From: Flavobacterium limnosediminis JC2902
GTDB taxonomy: Bacteria > Bacteroidota > Bacteroidia > Flavobacteriales > Flavobacteriaceae
DNA length: 64,000 nucleotides
Direction of reading: 5' to 3'
Assembly: GCF_000498535.1 (NCBI RefSeq)
Contig: NZ_AVGG01000011.1
Coordinates: 1 to 64,000, forward strand
The notes under the pieces were generated by a model. The model was not told the origin of the DNA. It worked only from the letters and a program-made list of their open reading frames with translations, and did no database searches. Below, one piece after another: positions 16,778 to 24,878 of the stretch (the first letter of the stretch is position 1; every line of letters begins with the position of its first letter). A program made the translations under genes and the position numbers.

Positions 16778-17498
16778 TATAAATAAATACTTTTTTACTA
16801 AACACTTTCTTATACGAATCAAAGCTAACTTCCATATGGCTTTGACTTTTATAAACCCCTATCAATTGCTCAAATAATTGCTCATTGAAACTCGAATAAA
16901 AATAATTCAACTTCTTATTTAATGTGACTTTTTGTACATTATAATAAAAGATCTGATTTTTATTTTTCAATTTTTCAAATGATTTTGTAGTAAAATAATG
17001 ATCCGGATGTTGATCATTTTTATCTATAAGAAAAAGATAGTCACAATTATCTATTTCTCTTTGAATTTTAGACATTGTCTCAACCGGTAACTCTGAACTC
17101 AAGTAAGAAGGTATCTTCAGATGCAGATATTTGTCAACTTTTAACTTTTCCATCGACTCAATAAATTCTGATTCCCGAATAATTCCTGTCTGATTGCTTG
17201 ACTCAAAGTATTTTGAATCGATACTATTTTGTCCTAATGTTGTATTTATCCATGAAATATTTTTTGTTACAGTCTGAATTTCTTTTAAAACATGTGCTAT
17301 ACAAAAAACTTCGTCATCAGGATGAGCAGTAACGATTACTATATTTTTACCTTCAAAAATTTCTAACGGGCTTTTTTTTGAATAAAAGCTCATGAATAAA
17401 TAGGAATACTTATAAAAAAGTATCAGTTTATTTTTTTTGACAAACGAAAAAAAGGTGATCACTATTTCTTTTATATATTTCATTTCCTTAAATAACAC
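16761..17498 (-). CDS. PIG-L/LmbE family N-acetyl-sugar deacetylase
   Basis: A 245-residue zinc-dependent deacetylase. The metal-binding signature AHPDDE occurs near residues 58-63 (VTAHPDDEVF) and the second ligand site in DQHPDHYFT. PIG-L enzymes remove the N-acetyl group from GlcNAc-type substrates. The N-terminal ~40 residues include a hydrophobic stretch that may associate with the membrane. It lies between the flippase (26-base gap) and a glycosyltransferase (17-base overlap). A deacetylase in a Wzx/Wzy locus suggests that the repeat unit carries a free amino group, or that a nucleotide sugar is deacetylated before modification. Confidence 0.82.
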   Translation of the reverse strand: MLFKEMKYIKEIVITFFSFVKKNKLILFYKYSYLFMSFYSKKSPLEIFEGKNIVIVTAHPDDEVFCIAHVLKEIQTVTKNISWINTTLGQNSIDSKYFESSNQTGIIRESEFIESMEKLKVDKYLHLKIPSYLSSELPVETMSKIQREIDNCDYLFLIDKNDQHPDHYFTTKSFEKLKNKNQIFYYNVQKVTLNKKLNYFYSSFNEQLFEQLIGVYKSQSHMEVSFDSYKKVFSKKVFIYNENIN

Positions 17499-17524
17499 AT
17501 TTTAGATTCCTAATAATAAAAACA

Positions 17525-18958
17525 CTATACTTTTTCTTTACCAAACATTTTTTTATACTTAACTATTTCATCTTTTTCCAGGTACAAGAATACAAATAAC
17601 GGTATACCATAAACTATTGCTTTAGCTAAATTTAACATTAGTGCAGACAGCTCTAATCTTGATATCAGGAAATCAAAGAAAACGGCAGACAAAGAACATA
17701 AAATAATATTCTTAGTGTTGATGAAACAATCGAAAAAAGAAACACCTAATATTTTCTTAGAAAAATAATAGATTATTGGATCCGTTAAATATAACAACAG
17801 GACCCTAACCACAACATATACGATTATCCCATATTTTATAGAAATAAATAGCACTGGTATTGAGACAAGACTAAGAACGGTTGTACTGATTGCCGTTATT
17901 TTGAAAAACCCTTTTGATCTTAACCCTTCATCAACCGCTCCCGAAAAATACTCAAATCCCATCAAAAGGAAAAGAATTCCAAATACATCAGATATGCCTA
18001 CCCATTTAGAATTAAAGAAAATTTGCTCAATTAATTCACGAAAAACATAAACCCCGACTCCCATAAAAGAAGAAATAAAAAATATGATTTTCTGAGAAGA
18101 TAATATTGTTTTCTTTAGTCTTGATTCATCTGTACTGATTTCCGAGTATACACTAAAAATAACAGGCATTATTGCCCCAAGAGAAAGTGAAATTGCCGTA
18201 GAAAACAAAGTTCTGCTAGTGCTGTAAATACCCAAATCTCCGGAAGTCATATATCTGGAAATTAAAAAAGTGTCTACTCCTAAGGGCAACCAAACAAAAA
18301 TCTGATCCAGGGAATTCCATGAACTTTTAGACAATATTTGCTTTAACAAATCGAAGTCTATTTGAAATTTAGGTTTCCATTTACTATTAACCCATAAAGC
18401 TAATGTAGATAAAAAAGAGCCTAAAACCTGACCCCAAACTATTGCCCAATAACCTCCTCCTGCAAAAGCAATTGGTATAGATACTAATAATGGGGTTCCA
18501 ACAGTAATTAGTCTTAAATAAAATAAAAACTTAAAATTCAGACTTTTCTTTTTATTCGAAATTTGAACTGTCGATAATGAATTGAATAATACCTGGGCCG
18601 CCATAACCTTTATCACCATGGAAGATTCAGTATTTCCAAAAAAAAGTGCAAGCTCGGTAGAGAAAACAATCATCAATAGGCAAAGCAATACTCCTAAAGC
18701 TGAATTTATTAAAAACCCGATATTATTAATTTTCAATAAATATTCATCATCTCCCTTTTCTTGAATTAAAACTTTACCTATTCCTAAATCCGAAATAATG
18801 TTAACAAAACCAAGAATAGTGGTGGCAACAGCCACAACTCCGAAATCTTTGGGAGAAAGAATTTTTGTCAGTACAAGAAATCCAATAGGACCTATTACTT
18901 TAGCGATAATTTCAGAAAATAAAGACCAAAGTGTTGCCTTAAAAATTTTATTTCTCAT
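17525..18958 (-). CDS. Wzx-type polysaccharide flippase (MOP superfamily)
   Basis: A 477-residue inner-membrane protein with about 14 predicted helices. The N-terminus FKATLWSLFSEIIAKVIGPIG and ILSPKDFGVVAVATTILGF are typical of the MviN/MATE/RfbX group (Polysacc_synt_3 branch). It should flip the lipid-linked repeat unit to the periplasmic face for the polymerase at 13479. It is the only flippase in the island, so the second block at 25-33 kb depends on it or on one elsewhere. AT-rich. Confidence 0.87.
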   Translation of the reverse strand: MRNKIFKATLWSLFSEIIAKVIGPIGFLVLTKILSPKDFGVVAVATTILGFVNIISDLGIGKVLIQEKGDDEYLLKINNIGFLINSALGVLLCLLMIVFSTELALFFGNTESSMVIKVMAAQVLFNSLSTVQISNKKKSLNFKFLFYLRLITVGTPLLVSIPIAFAGGGYWAIVWGQVLGSFLSTLALWVNSKWKPKFQIDFDLLKQILSKSSWNSLDQIFVWLPLGVDTFLISRYMTSGDLGIYSTSRTLFSTAISLSLGAIMPVIFSVYSEISTDESRLKKTILSSQKIIFFISSFMGVGVYVFRELIEQIFFNSKWVGISDVFGILFLLMGFEYFSGAVDEGLRSKGFFKITAISTTVLSLVSIPVLFISIKYGIIVYVVVRVLLLYLTDPIIYYFSKKILGVSFFDCFINTKNIILCSLSAVFFDFLISRLELSALMLNLAKAIVYGIPLFVFLYLEKDEIVKYKKMFGKEKV

Positions 18959-19018
18959 ATCAGATTAAACATCAATAATTCATTTCAAAACAAGAAAAAT
19001 CAACCAATATATATTTGA

Positions 19019-20335
19019 TTACAATTTCCCATCTATACTGTTCTTCAAAACTCCCTTCACATCATACAAAACACAATTCCCTTTTTGTAAAGAAGCTAGA
19101 TCCAAATCCAAAAACTCCCTATGAGCCACTCCCAAAACCACGGCATCAAATTTTTGATTTGGCAAAACAGTTGTTGTCTCTAAACCGTACTCATGCTCCA
19201 CCTCTTCAGGATTTGCCCAAGGGTCATAAATGGTTATGGTAATTCCATAATCACCCAAAGCGGCAATCACATCCACTATTTTGGTATTGCGTACATCAGG
19301 ACAATTTTCCTTGAAGGTGATTCCCAACATCAGCAATTCAGCGCCATTAACACTGACACCTTTTTTAATCATCAGTTTTACCACCTGTGAAGCGACGTAT
19401 TCCCCCATACTGTCGTTCATGCGACGACCAGCCAGAATAATTTCAGGATGGTAGCCAAATTCTTCGGCTCTTTGGGCTAGATAGTAAGGGTCCACACCTA
19501 TGCAGTGACCTCCCACCAATCCCGGTTTAAAAGGAAGGAAATTCCATTTTGTTCCGGCTGCTTCCAAAACAGCATGCGTATCGATATTCATCAGATTGAA
19601 TATTTTAGCCAACTCATTTACAAAAGCAATATTAATATCACGCTGGGAATTCTCAATTACCTTAGCTGCTTCAGCCACCTTGATTGTCGGAGCTAAATGC
19701 GTCCCGGCCGTAATCACGCTTTTGTACAAATCGTTTACTTTTTCTCCAATTTCCGGAGTGGAACCAGCAGTCACCTTCAATATTTTCTCTACCGTATGTT
19801 CCTTATCTCCTGGATTGATACGCTCCGGCGAGTAACCTGCAAAAAAGTCCACATTAAACTTCAATCCGGAAACACGTTCCAAAACGGGCACACATTCTTC
19901 TTCAGTCACTCCCGGATATACCGTAGATTCATAAATCACGATATCGCCTTTTTTAAGCACTTTCCCTACAGTTTCACTCGATTTATACAAAGGAGTCAGG
20001 TCGGGACGGTTGTGCTTGTCCACAGGAGTCGGTACAGTCACTATATAATAATTGCAATCGGCTATATCTTCAATAGTAGAGGAGCATAAAAGACCTTTCT
20101 CTGTCGCTACCAAAACATCAGCTGCACCTTCTTCAGCATTTGAACCACCAAAGCCTGATACTAAAACCTTCTTTAATAATTCATCTGACACCTCTAGGGT
20201 ACTGTCGGTACCCGCGTTCAGTTCCGCTATCCTCTTGTGGTTAATATCAAATCCTACAACCGGATATTTGGTTGCAAACAACCTTGCCAATGGCAAGCCT
20301 ACATATCCTAATCCTATTACTGCTATTTTTTTCAT
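19019..20335 (-). CDS. UDP-N-acetylhexosamine 6-dehydrogenase (WbpA/TviB type), copy 1
   Basis: A 438-residue NAD-dependent nucleotide-sugar dehydrogenase that oxidises C6 of a UDP-HexNAc to a uronic acid. The N-terminal Rossmann loop is [12 protein letters not shown]; the middle domain holds [17 protein letters not shown] and the catalytic cysteine in [15 protein letters not shown]; the C-terminal domain has [15 protein letters not shown]. It is near-identical in long stretches to the copy at 26002 but has a ~13-residue insertion after residue 57 (GFGGSNAEEGAADV). With the epimerase at 20449 it would make UDP-GalNAcA or UDP-GlcNAcA, as in Vi antigen synthesis. Confidence 0.9.
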   Translation of the reverse strand: MKKIAVIGLGYVGLPLARLFATKYPVVGFDINHKRIAELNAGTDSTLEVSDELLKKVLVSGFGGSNAEEGAADVLVATEKGLLCSSTIEDIADCNYYIVTVPTPVDKHNRPDLTPLYKSSETVGKVLKKGDIVIYESTVYPGVTEEECVPVLERVSGLKFNVDFFAGYSPERINPGDKEHTVEKILKVTAGSTPEIGEKVNDLYKSVITAGTHLAPTIKVAEAAKVIENSQRDINIAFVNELAKIFNLMNIDTHAVLEAAGTKWNFLPFKPGLVGGHCIGVDPYYLAQRAEEFGYHPEIILAGRRMNDSMGEYVASQVVKLMIKKGVSVNGAELLMLGITFKENCPDVRNTKIVDVIAALGDYGITITIYDPWANPEEVEHEYGLETTTVLPNQKFDAVVLGVAHREFLDLDLASLQKGNCVLYDVKGVLKNSIDGKL

Positions 20336-20448
20336 TCCTTTTTTGCTTTAGTCCTAAGTTTTATACTTTAAGAAGATTGCTCAACTTTTCGTTTATTTGG
20401 TTATTCGACTTTACATCTCACTATTACCTTTTGCCATTTGGCTAATCA

Positions 20449-21417
20449 CTACTTAAGATTCTCCAAATACCAATGCACCGCTTCTTTTAATCCTTCCCTT
20501 ATAGTGTGACTGGGTTCATACCCCAATAATTTTCTAGCTTTATCCACCGATGCCAAAGAATGAGGGATATCTCCTTTACGGTTAGGACCATAAATTACCT
20601 CAACATTCGCAATAGCCGGATCTTTTTCTGCTAAAAATTCTTTTAAATGACCCACCAACTGATTAAGAGTAGTCCTATCACCCACAGCGGTATTATAGAC
20701 GGTATTGATTGCTTTCGGATTATCAGTAGACATGGCCAATTCATTCATCTGAATTACATTGTCGATATAGGTGAAGTCACGTGAAAAATCACCGGTACCA
20801 TTGATTATCGGACTCTCGTATTTCATGAATTGTTTTACAAACAACGGAATTACGGCTGCATAAGCTCCGTTTGGATCTTGTTTTCGACCGAAAACATTGA
20901 AATAACGCAGACCGATGGCTTCAATTCCGTATGTCTTGCTGAAAATATCGGCATACAATTCATTCACATATTTGGTAATCGCATAAGGTGAAAGCGGTTT
21001 CCCGATAACCTCTTCCACTTTCGGCAAGACCTCAGAATCGCCATAGGTTGAAGAACTGGCAGCGTATACAAAACGCTTTACTCCCGCATCTCTGGTCGCA
21101 ACCAACATATTCAAAAAACCGGATACATTAACATCATTAGAGGTAATTGGGTCATTGATAGAACGGGGAACCGAACCCAAAGCCGCCTGATGCAGCACAA
21201 CATCTTTACCTGCAGTTGCTTTATGGCAATCCTCCAGATTACGGATATCACCTTCTATCAAAGTAAAATTGGGATACTGAAAAAGGTGCTCAATGTTATG
21301 GCGGTGACCCGTAGCAAAATTATCAAGACAAGTCACATCATGCCCTTTGGACAAAAAATACTCACACAGATTTGACCCAATAAATCCAGCTCCTCCTGTG
21401 ATTACTATTTTCTTCAT
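20449..21417 (-). CDS. UDP-HexNAc(A) 4-epimerase (TviC/WbpP-like SDR), copy 1
   Basis: A 322-residue extended SDR. NAD-binding GGAGFIGSNLCEYF at the start and the catalytic YAITK motif with the upstream SSSTYGDS serine region. The sequence (VKRFVYAASSSTYGD, HQAALGSVPRSINDPI) is characteristic of the WbpP/TviC group that interconverts UDP-GlcNAc(A) and UDP-GalNAc(A). It lies 113 bases upstream of the dehydrogenase and 105 bases downstream of the regulator. A close paralogue is at 28966, also next to a dehydrogenase, so the epimerase-dehydrogenase module is duplicated. Confidence 0.9.
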   Translation of the reverse strand: MKKIVITGGAGFIGSNLCEYFLSKGHDVTCLDNFATGHRHNIEHLFQYPNFTLIEGDIRNLEDCHKATAGKDVVLHQAALGSVPRSINDPITSNDVNVSGFLNMLVATRDAGVKRFVYAASSSTYGDSEVLPKVEEVIGKPLSPYAITKYVNELYADIFSKTYGIEAIGLRYFNVFGRKQDPNGAYAAVIPLFVKQFMKYESPIINGTGDFSRDFTYIDNVIQMNELAMSTDNPKAINTVYNTAVGDRTTLNQLVGHLKEFLAEKDPAIANVEVIYGPNRKGDIPHSLASVDKARKLLGYEPSHTIREGLKEAVHWYLENLK

Positions 21418-21522
21418 TATTCTCTTATTTTATACTTGTTTATTTTAGATTACAAGAGTTTCCGTTCCGAATTTGTCCTTCCCACTGTTTATTATCATCT
21501 TTAGACTCCTGCTATTTTCAAC

Positions 21523-22035
21523 TCACATACTCACCTTCGCATACACCGTCATTCCAGCCCCTTCAAACTTTCCCTTAACATAAAAAACCACCTTACGTCC
21601 TATTTCTTGTTCTATTTTGCCTGCCAGCTGATCGATATAATCCGTATTCAAAGCAGCTCCAACTATTACAACTTCAATGATTCCACTGTCCTTCCCCTTC
21701 GCGTAATCACCAATAACCATCACTTTTTGTACATCCCCCATACGATCCAATATCATTTCCACTATGGCATCCAGACCTAAGTGTTGGCGCACCATTTTTT
21801 GAAGAATATCAAACAGAGGATGTCGGGAATTGGCCTTGTAGGTAATTTTGTTCTGAATCGCCTCTTTTTCAAGGTAGCCGGCTTCGGTAAGATGATTCAG
21901 TTCCTTGCGGATGGCATTGGTCGATTCGTTAAACTCCTCTGCCAAACCTCTCAGATAACCTTCATTGGCAACGTTCATGAAGAACTTCACCAATAAACGA
22001 ACACGGGTTTTTGAGGTAATCAAAGTATCTAACAT
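21523..22035 (-). CDS. winged-helix transcriptional regulator with nucleotidyltransferase-like C-terminal domain
   Basis: A 170-residue protein. Residues 1-72 form an ArsR-like winged helix (TSKTRVRLLVKFF, ESTNAIRKELNHLTEAGYLEKE). Residues ~95-170 resemble a MNT-type nucleotidyltransferase fold (VMVIGDYAKGKDSGIIEVVIVG), but the catalytic GS-x10-DxD pattern is degraded (GDYAKGKDSGIIEV), so it likely senses a ligand rather than transfers nucleotides. It is the first gene of the long minus-strand capsule operon. A perfect inverted repeat over its own -7 box (22046-22070) suggests autoregulation. What it senses, perhaps a nucleotide sugar, is inference. Confidence 0.8.
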   Translation of the reverse strand: MLDTLITSKTRVRLLVKFFMNVANEGYLRGLAEEFNESTNAIRKELNHLTEAGYLEKEAIQNKITYKANSRHPLFDILQKMVRQHLGLDAIVEMILDRMGDVQKVMVIGDYAKGKDSGIIEVVIVGAALNTDYIDQLAGKIEQEIGRKVVFYVKGKFEGAGMTVYAKVSM

Positions 22036-22045
22036 AGTAGTAAAA

Positions 22046-22070
22046 AAACGAGCAACAAAAGTACTCGTTT
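22046..22070 (-). promoter_or_regulatory. candidate operator: palindrome spanning the regulator's -7 box
   Basis: AAACGAG (22046-22052) and CTCGTTT (22064-22070) form a perfect 7-base inverted repeat with an 11-base spacer that contains the regulator's own -7 promoter box. A dimer bound here would block transcription, fitting a winged-helix autorepressor. Confidence 0.55.
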
Positions 22071-22085
22071 ATTCTTTAATTGCAA
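22056..22085 (-). promoter_or_regulatory. full promoter (-33 and -7) of the capsule regulator operon
   Basis: Read on the minus strand: TTG (22083-22085), a 19-base spacer, then TACTTTTG (22056-22063). This is an exact match to the Bacteroidota TTG-N19-TANNTTTG arrangement, 20 bases ahead of the ATG at 22035. Confidence 0.75.
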
Positions 22086-22364
22086 GAATCTTTTAAAAAA
22101 ATCCCTCTAAAAAACAGTATTTCAGTTATTTTTATAACAATCCGATTAAAGTACGATCTCTACAAACCGGGTATACTTTCACTACCCATCCCTTTAAGAT
22201 AATCCTCATAAATACTGACTATCAATGCATTAAAAAAAAACACTCCCATACTTCCCGTCAAACCTTTACCATAAAGGATTAACTTCTATTTCTTTCACAA
22301 ATCCCTTGCACATTTTTATAGGGAAAAAACACATAAAAAAAACACTGAAGATTAAAAAAAAGTA
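22086..22364. other. divergent spacer between regulator and OmpA gene
   Basis: Upstream region of two divergent genes. I see the two promoters at its ends and AT-rich sequence between, but no gene and no clear terminator. Confidence 0.4.
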
Positions 22365-22372
22365 TAATTTTG
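22365..22372 (+). promoter_or_regulatory. -7 promoter box for the OmpA-family gene
   Basis: TAATTTTG fits TANNTTTG, 19 bases before the ATG at 22392. An ATG at 22384 in another frame gives only a three-codon peptide (ATG GAA AAA TGA) overlapping the true start. Confidence 0.55.
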
Positions 22373-22391
22373 CCGCCTTAATCATGGAAAA

Positions 22392-23684
22392 ATGAAAAAA
22401 ATATTATTTATTACAAGCCTATTTTTTGTCTTACAGGCAAATGCTCAGGAAAACGAACCGAAAAAAGACATTGATACAGTATCAGCTTTCAACCGATGGT
22501 CAGTAGATGCTATGTTTGGAAAAAACAGAGGATTACATCCGTTTGAATCCGGCTATTATTCAGAAGACCCCGGAAGCACCTTTGGCAGTCTTAAGATCAA
22601 CAGTTTTGATTTAGGCATACGTTACATGTTTAATCCGAAGTTTGGTCTGAAATTGGATATGGGGTATAATGAATTTACCGAAAGCGACGAGAACAGTCTG
22701 CCTTTCGAAACCAATCAGTTTCACATAGGCCTTCAGGGGGTTGTTAATGCAGCCAGAATTCTGGATATCGACACAGAAAACAGATTTGGGTTACTGCTAC
22801 ACGGTGGAATGCAGATGGCCAGCTTTACTTCAAAAACAGCTGCAAATTACGATGTAAATGAATTAAAGTATGGATTCACTGCCGGTATAACACCGCAGTA
22901 CAGAATCGCTCCTAAATTGGCTGTCTTAGCAGACGTTAGTATGGCGGCATATTTCAGTCAAGAATTAACATGGAACGGCACCTATGCCAACCCTTCAAAT
23001 AATTCTTACGCCAAAATGGCTACCTTTTCTTTAGGTCTTTCGTATTCATTGGGTAGCGATAAAAGACATGGCGACTGGAAGCAAAAGCAGGATCCTAACG
23101 AATTAAAAGCTAAGGAATTACAAAGAAAAATTGATGATATCGAAGTAATGCTTCAGGACACTGACCGAGACGGAGTTGTTGATTATTTAGATGTAGAACC
23201 AAGAACCACTGGTGGTGTAACAGTAGACACCAAAGGAAGAGCCATTGATGTAAACAAAAACGGAATTCCTGACGAATTGGAATCAAACAGAAAAAAAGGA
23301 GGTAACAATACAGATGAATCTGAAGAAGAACACTTCGAAAATCTAATCAAAGCAGGCATAGTAAATGTGTTCTTCGACACCAACAAAGAAACACCAACTG
23401 CGGCTTCTGCAAATAACATTTATTACATTCTTAATTTCCTTAGAAATAATCCTGAAGCTAAAGTAAAAGTGAAAGGGTTTGCAGATGTAACCGGGGATGA
23501 GAACATGAATAAAGAATTGGCGCAAAAAAGGGCTCAGAATATTACCGACTTCTTTATATACTCCGGTATAGACGCAAAAAGAATCGAAGTTCTTGGTGTG
23601 GGAGTTGACACAACTATGGGAGGAGCCAAAAATAAAACAGGTCTTCAACTTTCAAGAAGAGTTTCTTTTGAGTTAATCAAATAA
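22392..23684 (+). CDS. OmpA-family outer-membrane protein with TSP3-like linker
   Basis: A 430-residue outer-membrane protein. Signal peptide MKKILFITSLFFVLQANAQ (cleavage after AQ). Residues ~25-220 form an eight-strand type beta-barrel (alternating segments ending in YSLG). A calcium-binding thrombospondin type 3-like linker follows (DTDRDGVVDYLDVEP, DVNKNGIPDELE). The C-terminal ~115 residues are an OmpA peptidoglycan-binding domain (NVFFDTNKETPTAASANNI, GFADVTGDENMNKELAQKRA). It anchors the outer membrane to the wall. It faces away from the capsule regulator and is followed by a strong terminator, so it is monocistronic. Confidence 0.92.
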   Translation: MKKILFITSLFFVLQANAQENEPKKDIDTVSAFNRWSVDAMFGKNRGLHPFESGYYSEDPGSTFGSLKINSFDLGIRYMFNPKFGLKLDMGYNEFTESDENSLPFETNQFHIGLQGVVNAARILDIDTENRFGLLLHGGMQMASFTSKTAANYDVNELKYGFTAGITPQYRIAPKLAVLADVSMAAYFSQELTWNGTYANPSNNSYAKMATFSLGLSYSLGSDKRHGDWKQKQDPNELKAKELQRKIDDIEVMLQDTDRDGVVDYLDVEPRTTGGVTVDTKGRAIDVNKNGIPDELESNRKKGGNNTDESEEEHFENLIKAGIVNVFFDTNKETPTAASANNIYYILNFLRNNPEAKVKVKGFADVTGDENMNKELAQKRAQNITDFFIYSGIDAKRIEVLGVGVDTTMGGAKNKTGLQLSRRVSFELIK

Positions 23685-23764
23685 AAACACGTACACATAA
23701 AAAAGAAACCATCTCTCAAAATGAGGGTACTGAAAAAGTTTCTCTTTAAAAATTAAACATTAGT

Positions 23765-23802
23765 AAGCGGTTATGCAAAACAAGATTTTTGTGTAACCGC
23801 TT
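23765..23802 (+). terminator. rho-independent terminator of the OmpA gene
   Basis: AAGCGGTTA (23765-23773) pairs with TAACCGCTT (23794-23802), followed by a T run. A weaker hairpin (AAAGAAAC...GTTTCTCTTT, about 23702-23747) precedes it directly after the stop codon. Confidence 0.8.
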
Positions 23803-23814
23803 TTTTATTTCCAA

Positions 23815-24180
23815 CTACTTCTGATTTCGGAATTTAGTAAATGGGCCAGAATTGATCACCTCATCTTCGGGTACCATATCCGGAAAACACTTAAAGGACA
23901 TAACATATCGTGAACGTTCGACGACATCCACATCTGAAACAGTGCCGATTGTTTTAACAGCAAATATTGACGCATGCGAATGGAACGTACTGCCATACAC
24001 CCATTGTTGGAACAATACTTATAACCAATTCGCTATAAATAAAGGTAAAATCTATCCATTCGTTGATTTTGCGATGAAGGATATCTTGGAGGACGAGATA
24101 ATTAAATCGTACAATCCTCAATACTCGCTAAATTGGATCTTTTGTTATTGAATTAACCCCTAAATCTCTTTCTTTATAAG
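23815..24180. other. spacer with weak opposing open frames, possible gene remnant
   Basis: A minus-strand frame 23815-24015 (66 codons from a TTG, ending GPFTKFRNQK) has plausible amino-acid composition but a stop codon two codons before it. A plus-strand frame from a TTG at 23852 to 24151 (99 codons) has a protein-like C-terminal third (KIYPFVDFAMKDILEDEI). Neither has an ATG start, promoter or family I recognise. The region may hold the decayed end of an old gene; I do not call either frame as real. Confidence 0.3.
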
Positions 24181-24191
24181 CCTTAAGACAC

Positions 24192-24232
24192 AAAAAAAGG
24201 AGTAGAAACTATTAGTTCTCTACTCCTTTTTT
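24192..24232. terminator. bidirectional hairpin terminator
   Basis: AAAAAAAGGAGTAGA and TCTACTCCTTTTTT (stem core 24199-24206 with 24219-24226) form a hairpin with A and T runs on both sides. It can end transcription of the small outer-membrane protein gene from the right. Confidence 0.75.
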
Positions 24233-24305
24233 ACACTTTAAACGCAAAGGTCTTTTTCAATGGCCTCCTTTTCAGACAGCCTCTTTTACAATACTATAAG
24301 TAATA

Positions 24306-24878
24306 TTAGAACTTAACGATAAATTCCAACGAATGCTGTAAATGATTATTCCCTAAAGTCTCTTCTTCAAAGGCAAATTTTCCTAAGGTCTGCAAACGCA
24401 ATCCTAATGCAGGCTGAAACCAAAAATCAAAAGCCATACCCACATTACCAGACTGATTGTTTTGTCCGTCAACCCAAAACAAACCTGCACCGGCTACAGC
24501 GGTTGCATCAAACCATTCTGCATCAAAAAGGTGCTGATCAAAAGTATAACGGGCTGCGGCATCAAAAGCAACATAGGTTACATCGCGGGTAATAACAGTA
24601 CCATTTTGCATGTTTTCTGCCTCGAATTCATTCAGTGATAGTCGGGCATCTGCGGAAAATCCATTAGAAAAGTCACGCTCAACACCAAAAGTCGACACAC
24701 ATGGCAAAATATTCCATTGGGAAGTATTTAAGTAACCATCTCCTCCGGTTGACGTGTTATCAATAAAGTTAACTCCGGCTCCGAATGTCCATTTTTTTTC
24801 TTCTTGTAATTTTTGTTCTTCTTGCGAAAAACCGATCGTGGCAGTTAAAACCAAAACTAAAGCAATAGCTTTTTTCAT
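24306..24878 (-). CDS. small outer-membrane beta-barrel protein
   Basis: A 190-residue protein with signal peptide MKKAIALVLVLTATIGFSQ and a mature part of alternating amphipathic strands rich in aromatic and Gly residues, ending in FIVKF (C-terminal aromatic, as in barrel proteins). It resembles the OmpA/OprF-like porin family common in Bacteroidota, without the peptidoglycan-binding domain. I chose the ATG at 24878 because it gives a clean signal peptide; frames opening at 24884 or 24956 add a hydrophobic stretch. It lies alone between terminators and AT-rich spacer. Function unknown beyond membrane location. Confidence 0.75.
   Translation of the reverse strand: MKKAIALVLVLTATIGFSQEEQKLQEEKKWTFGAGVNFIDNTSTGGDGYLNTSQWNILPCVSTFGVERDFSNGFSADARLSLNEFEAENMQNGTVITRDVTYVAFDAAARYTFDQHLFDAEWFDATAVAGAGLFWVDGQNNQSGNVGMAFDFWFQPALGLRLQTLGKFAFEEETLGNNHLQHSLEFIVKF

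Noticed and set aside
19596..20089. Long open frames antisense to dehydrogenase copy 1
   Set aside because: They mirror a conserved coding sequence on the other strand, have no family and no promoter; similar mirror frames appear at 26431-26917 over copy 2.
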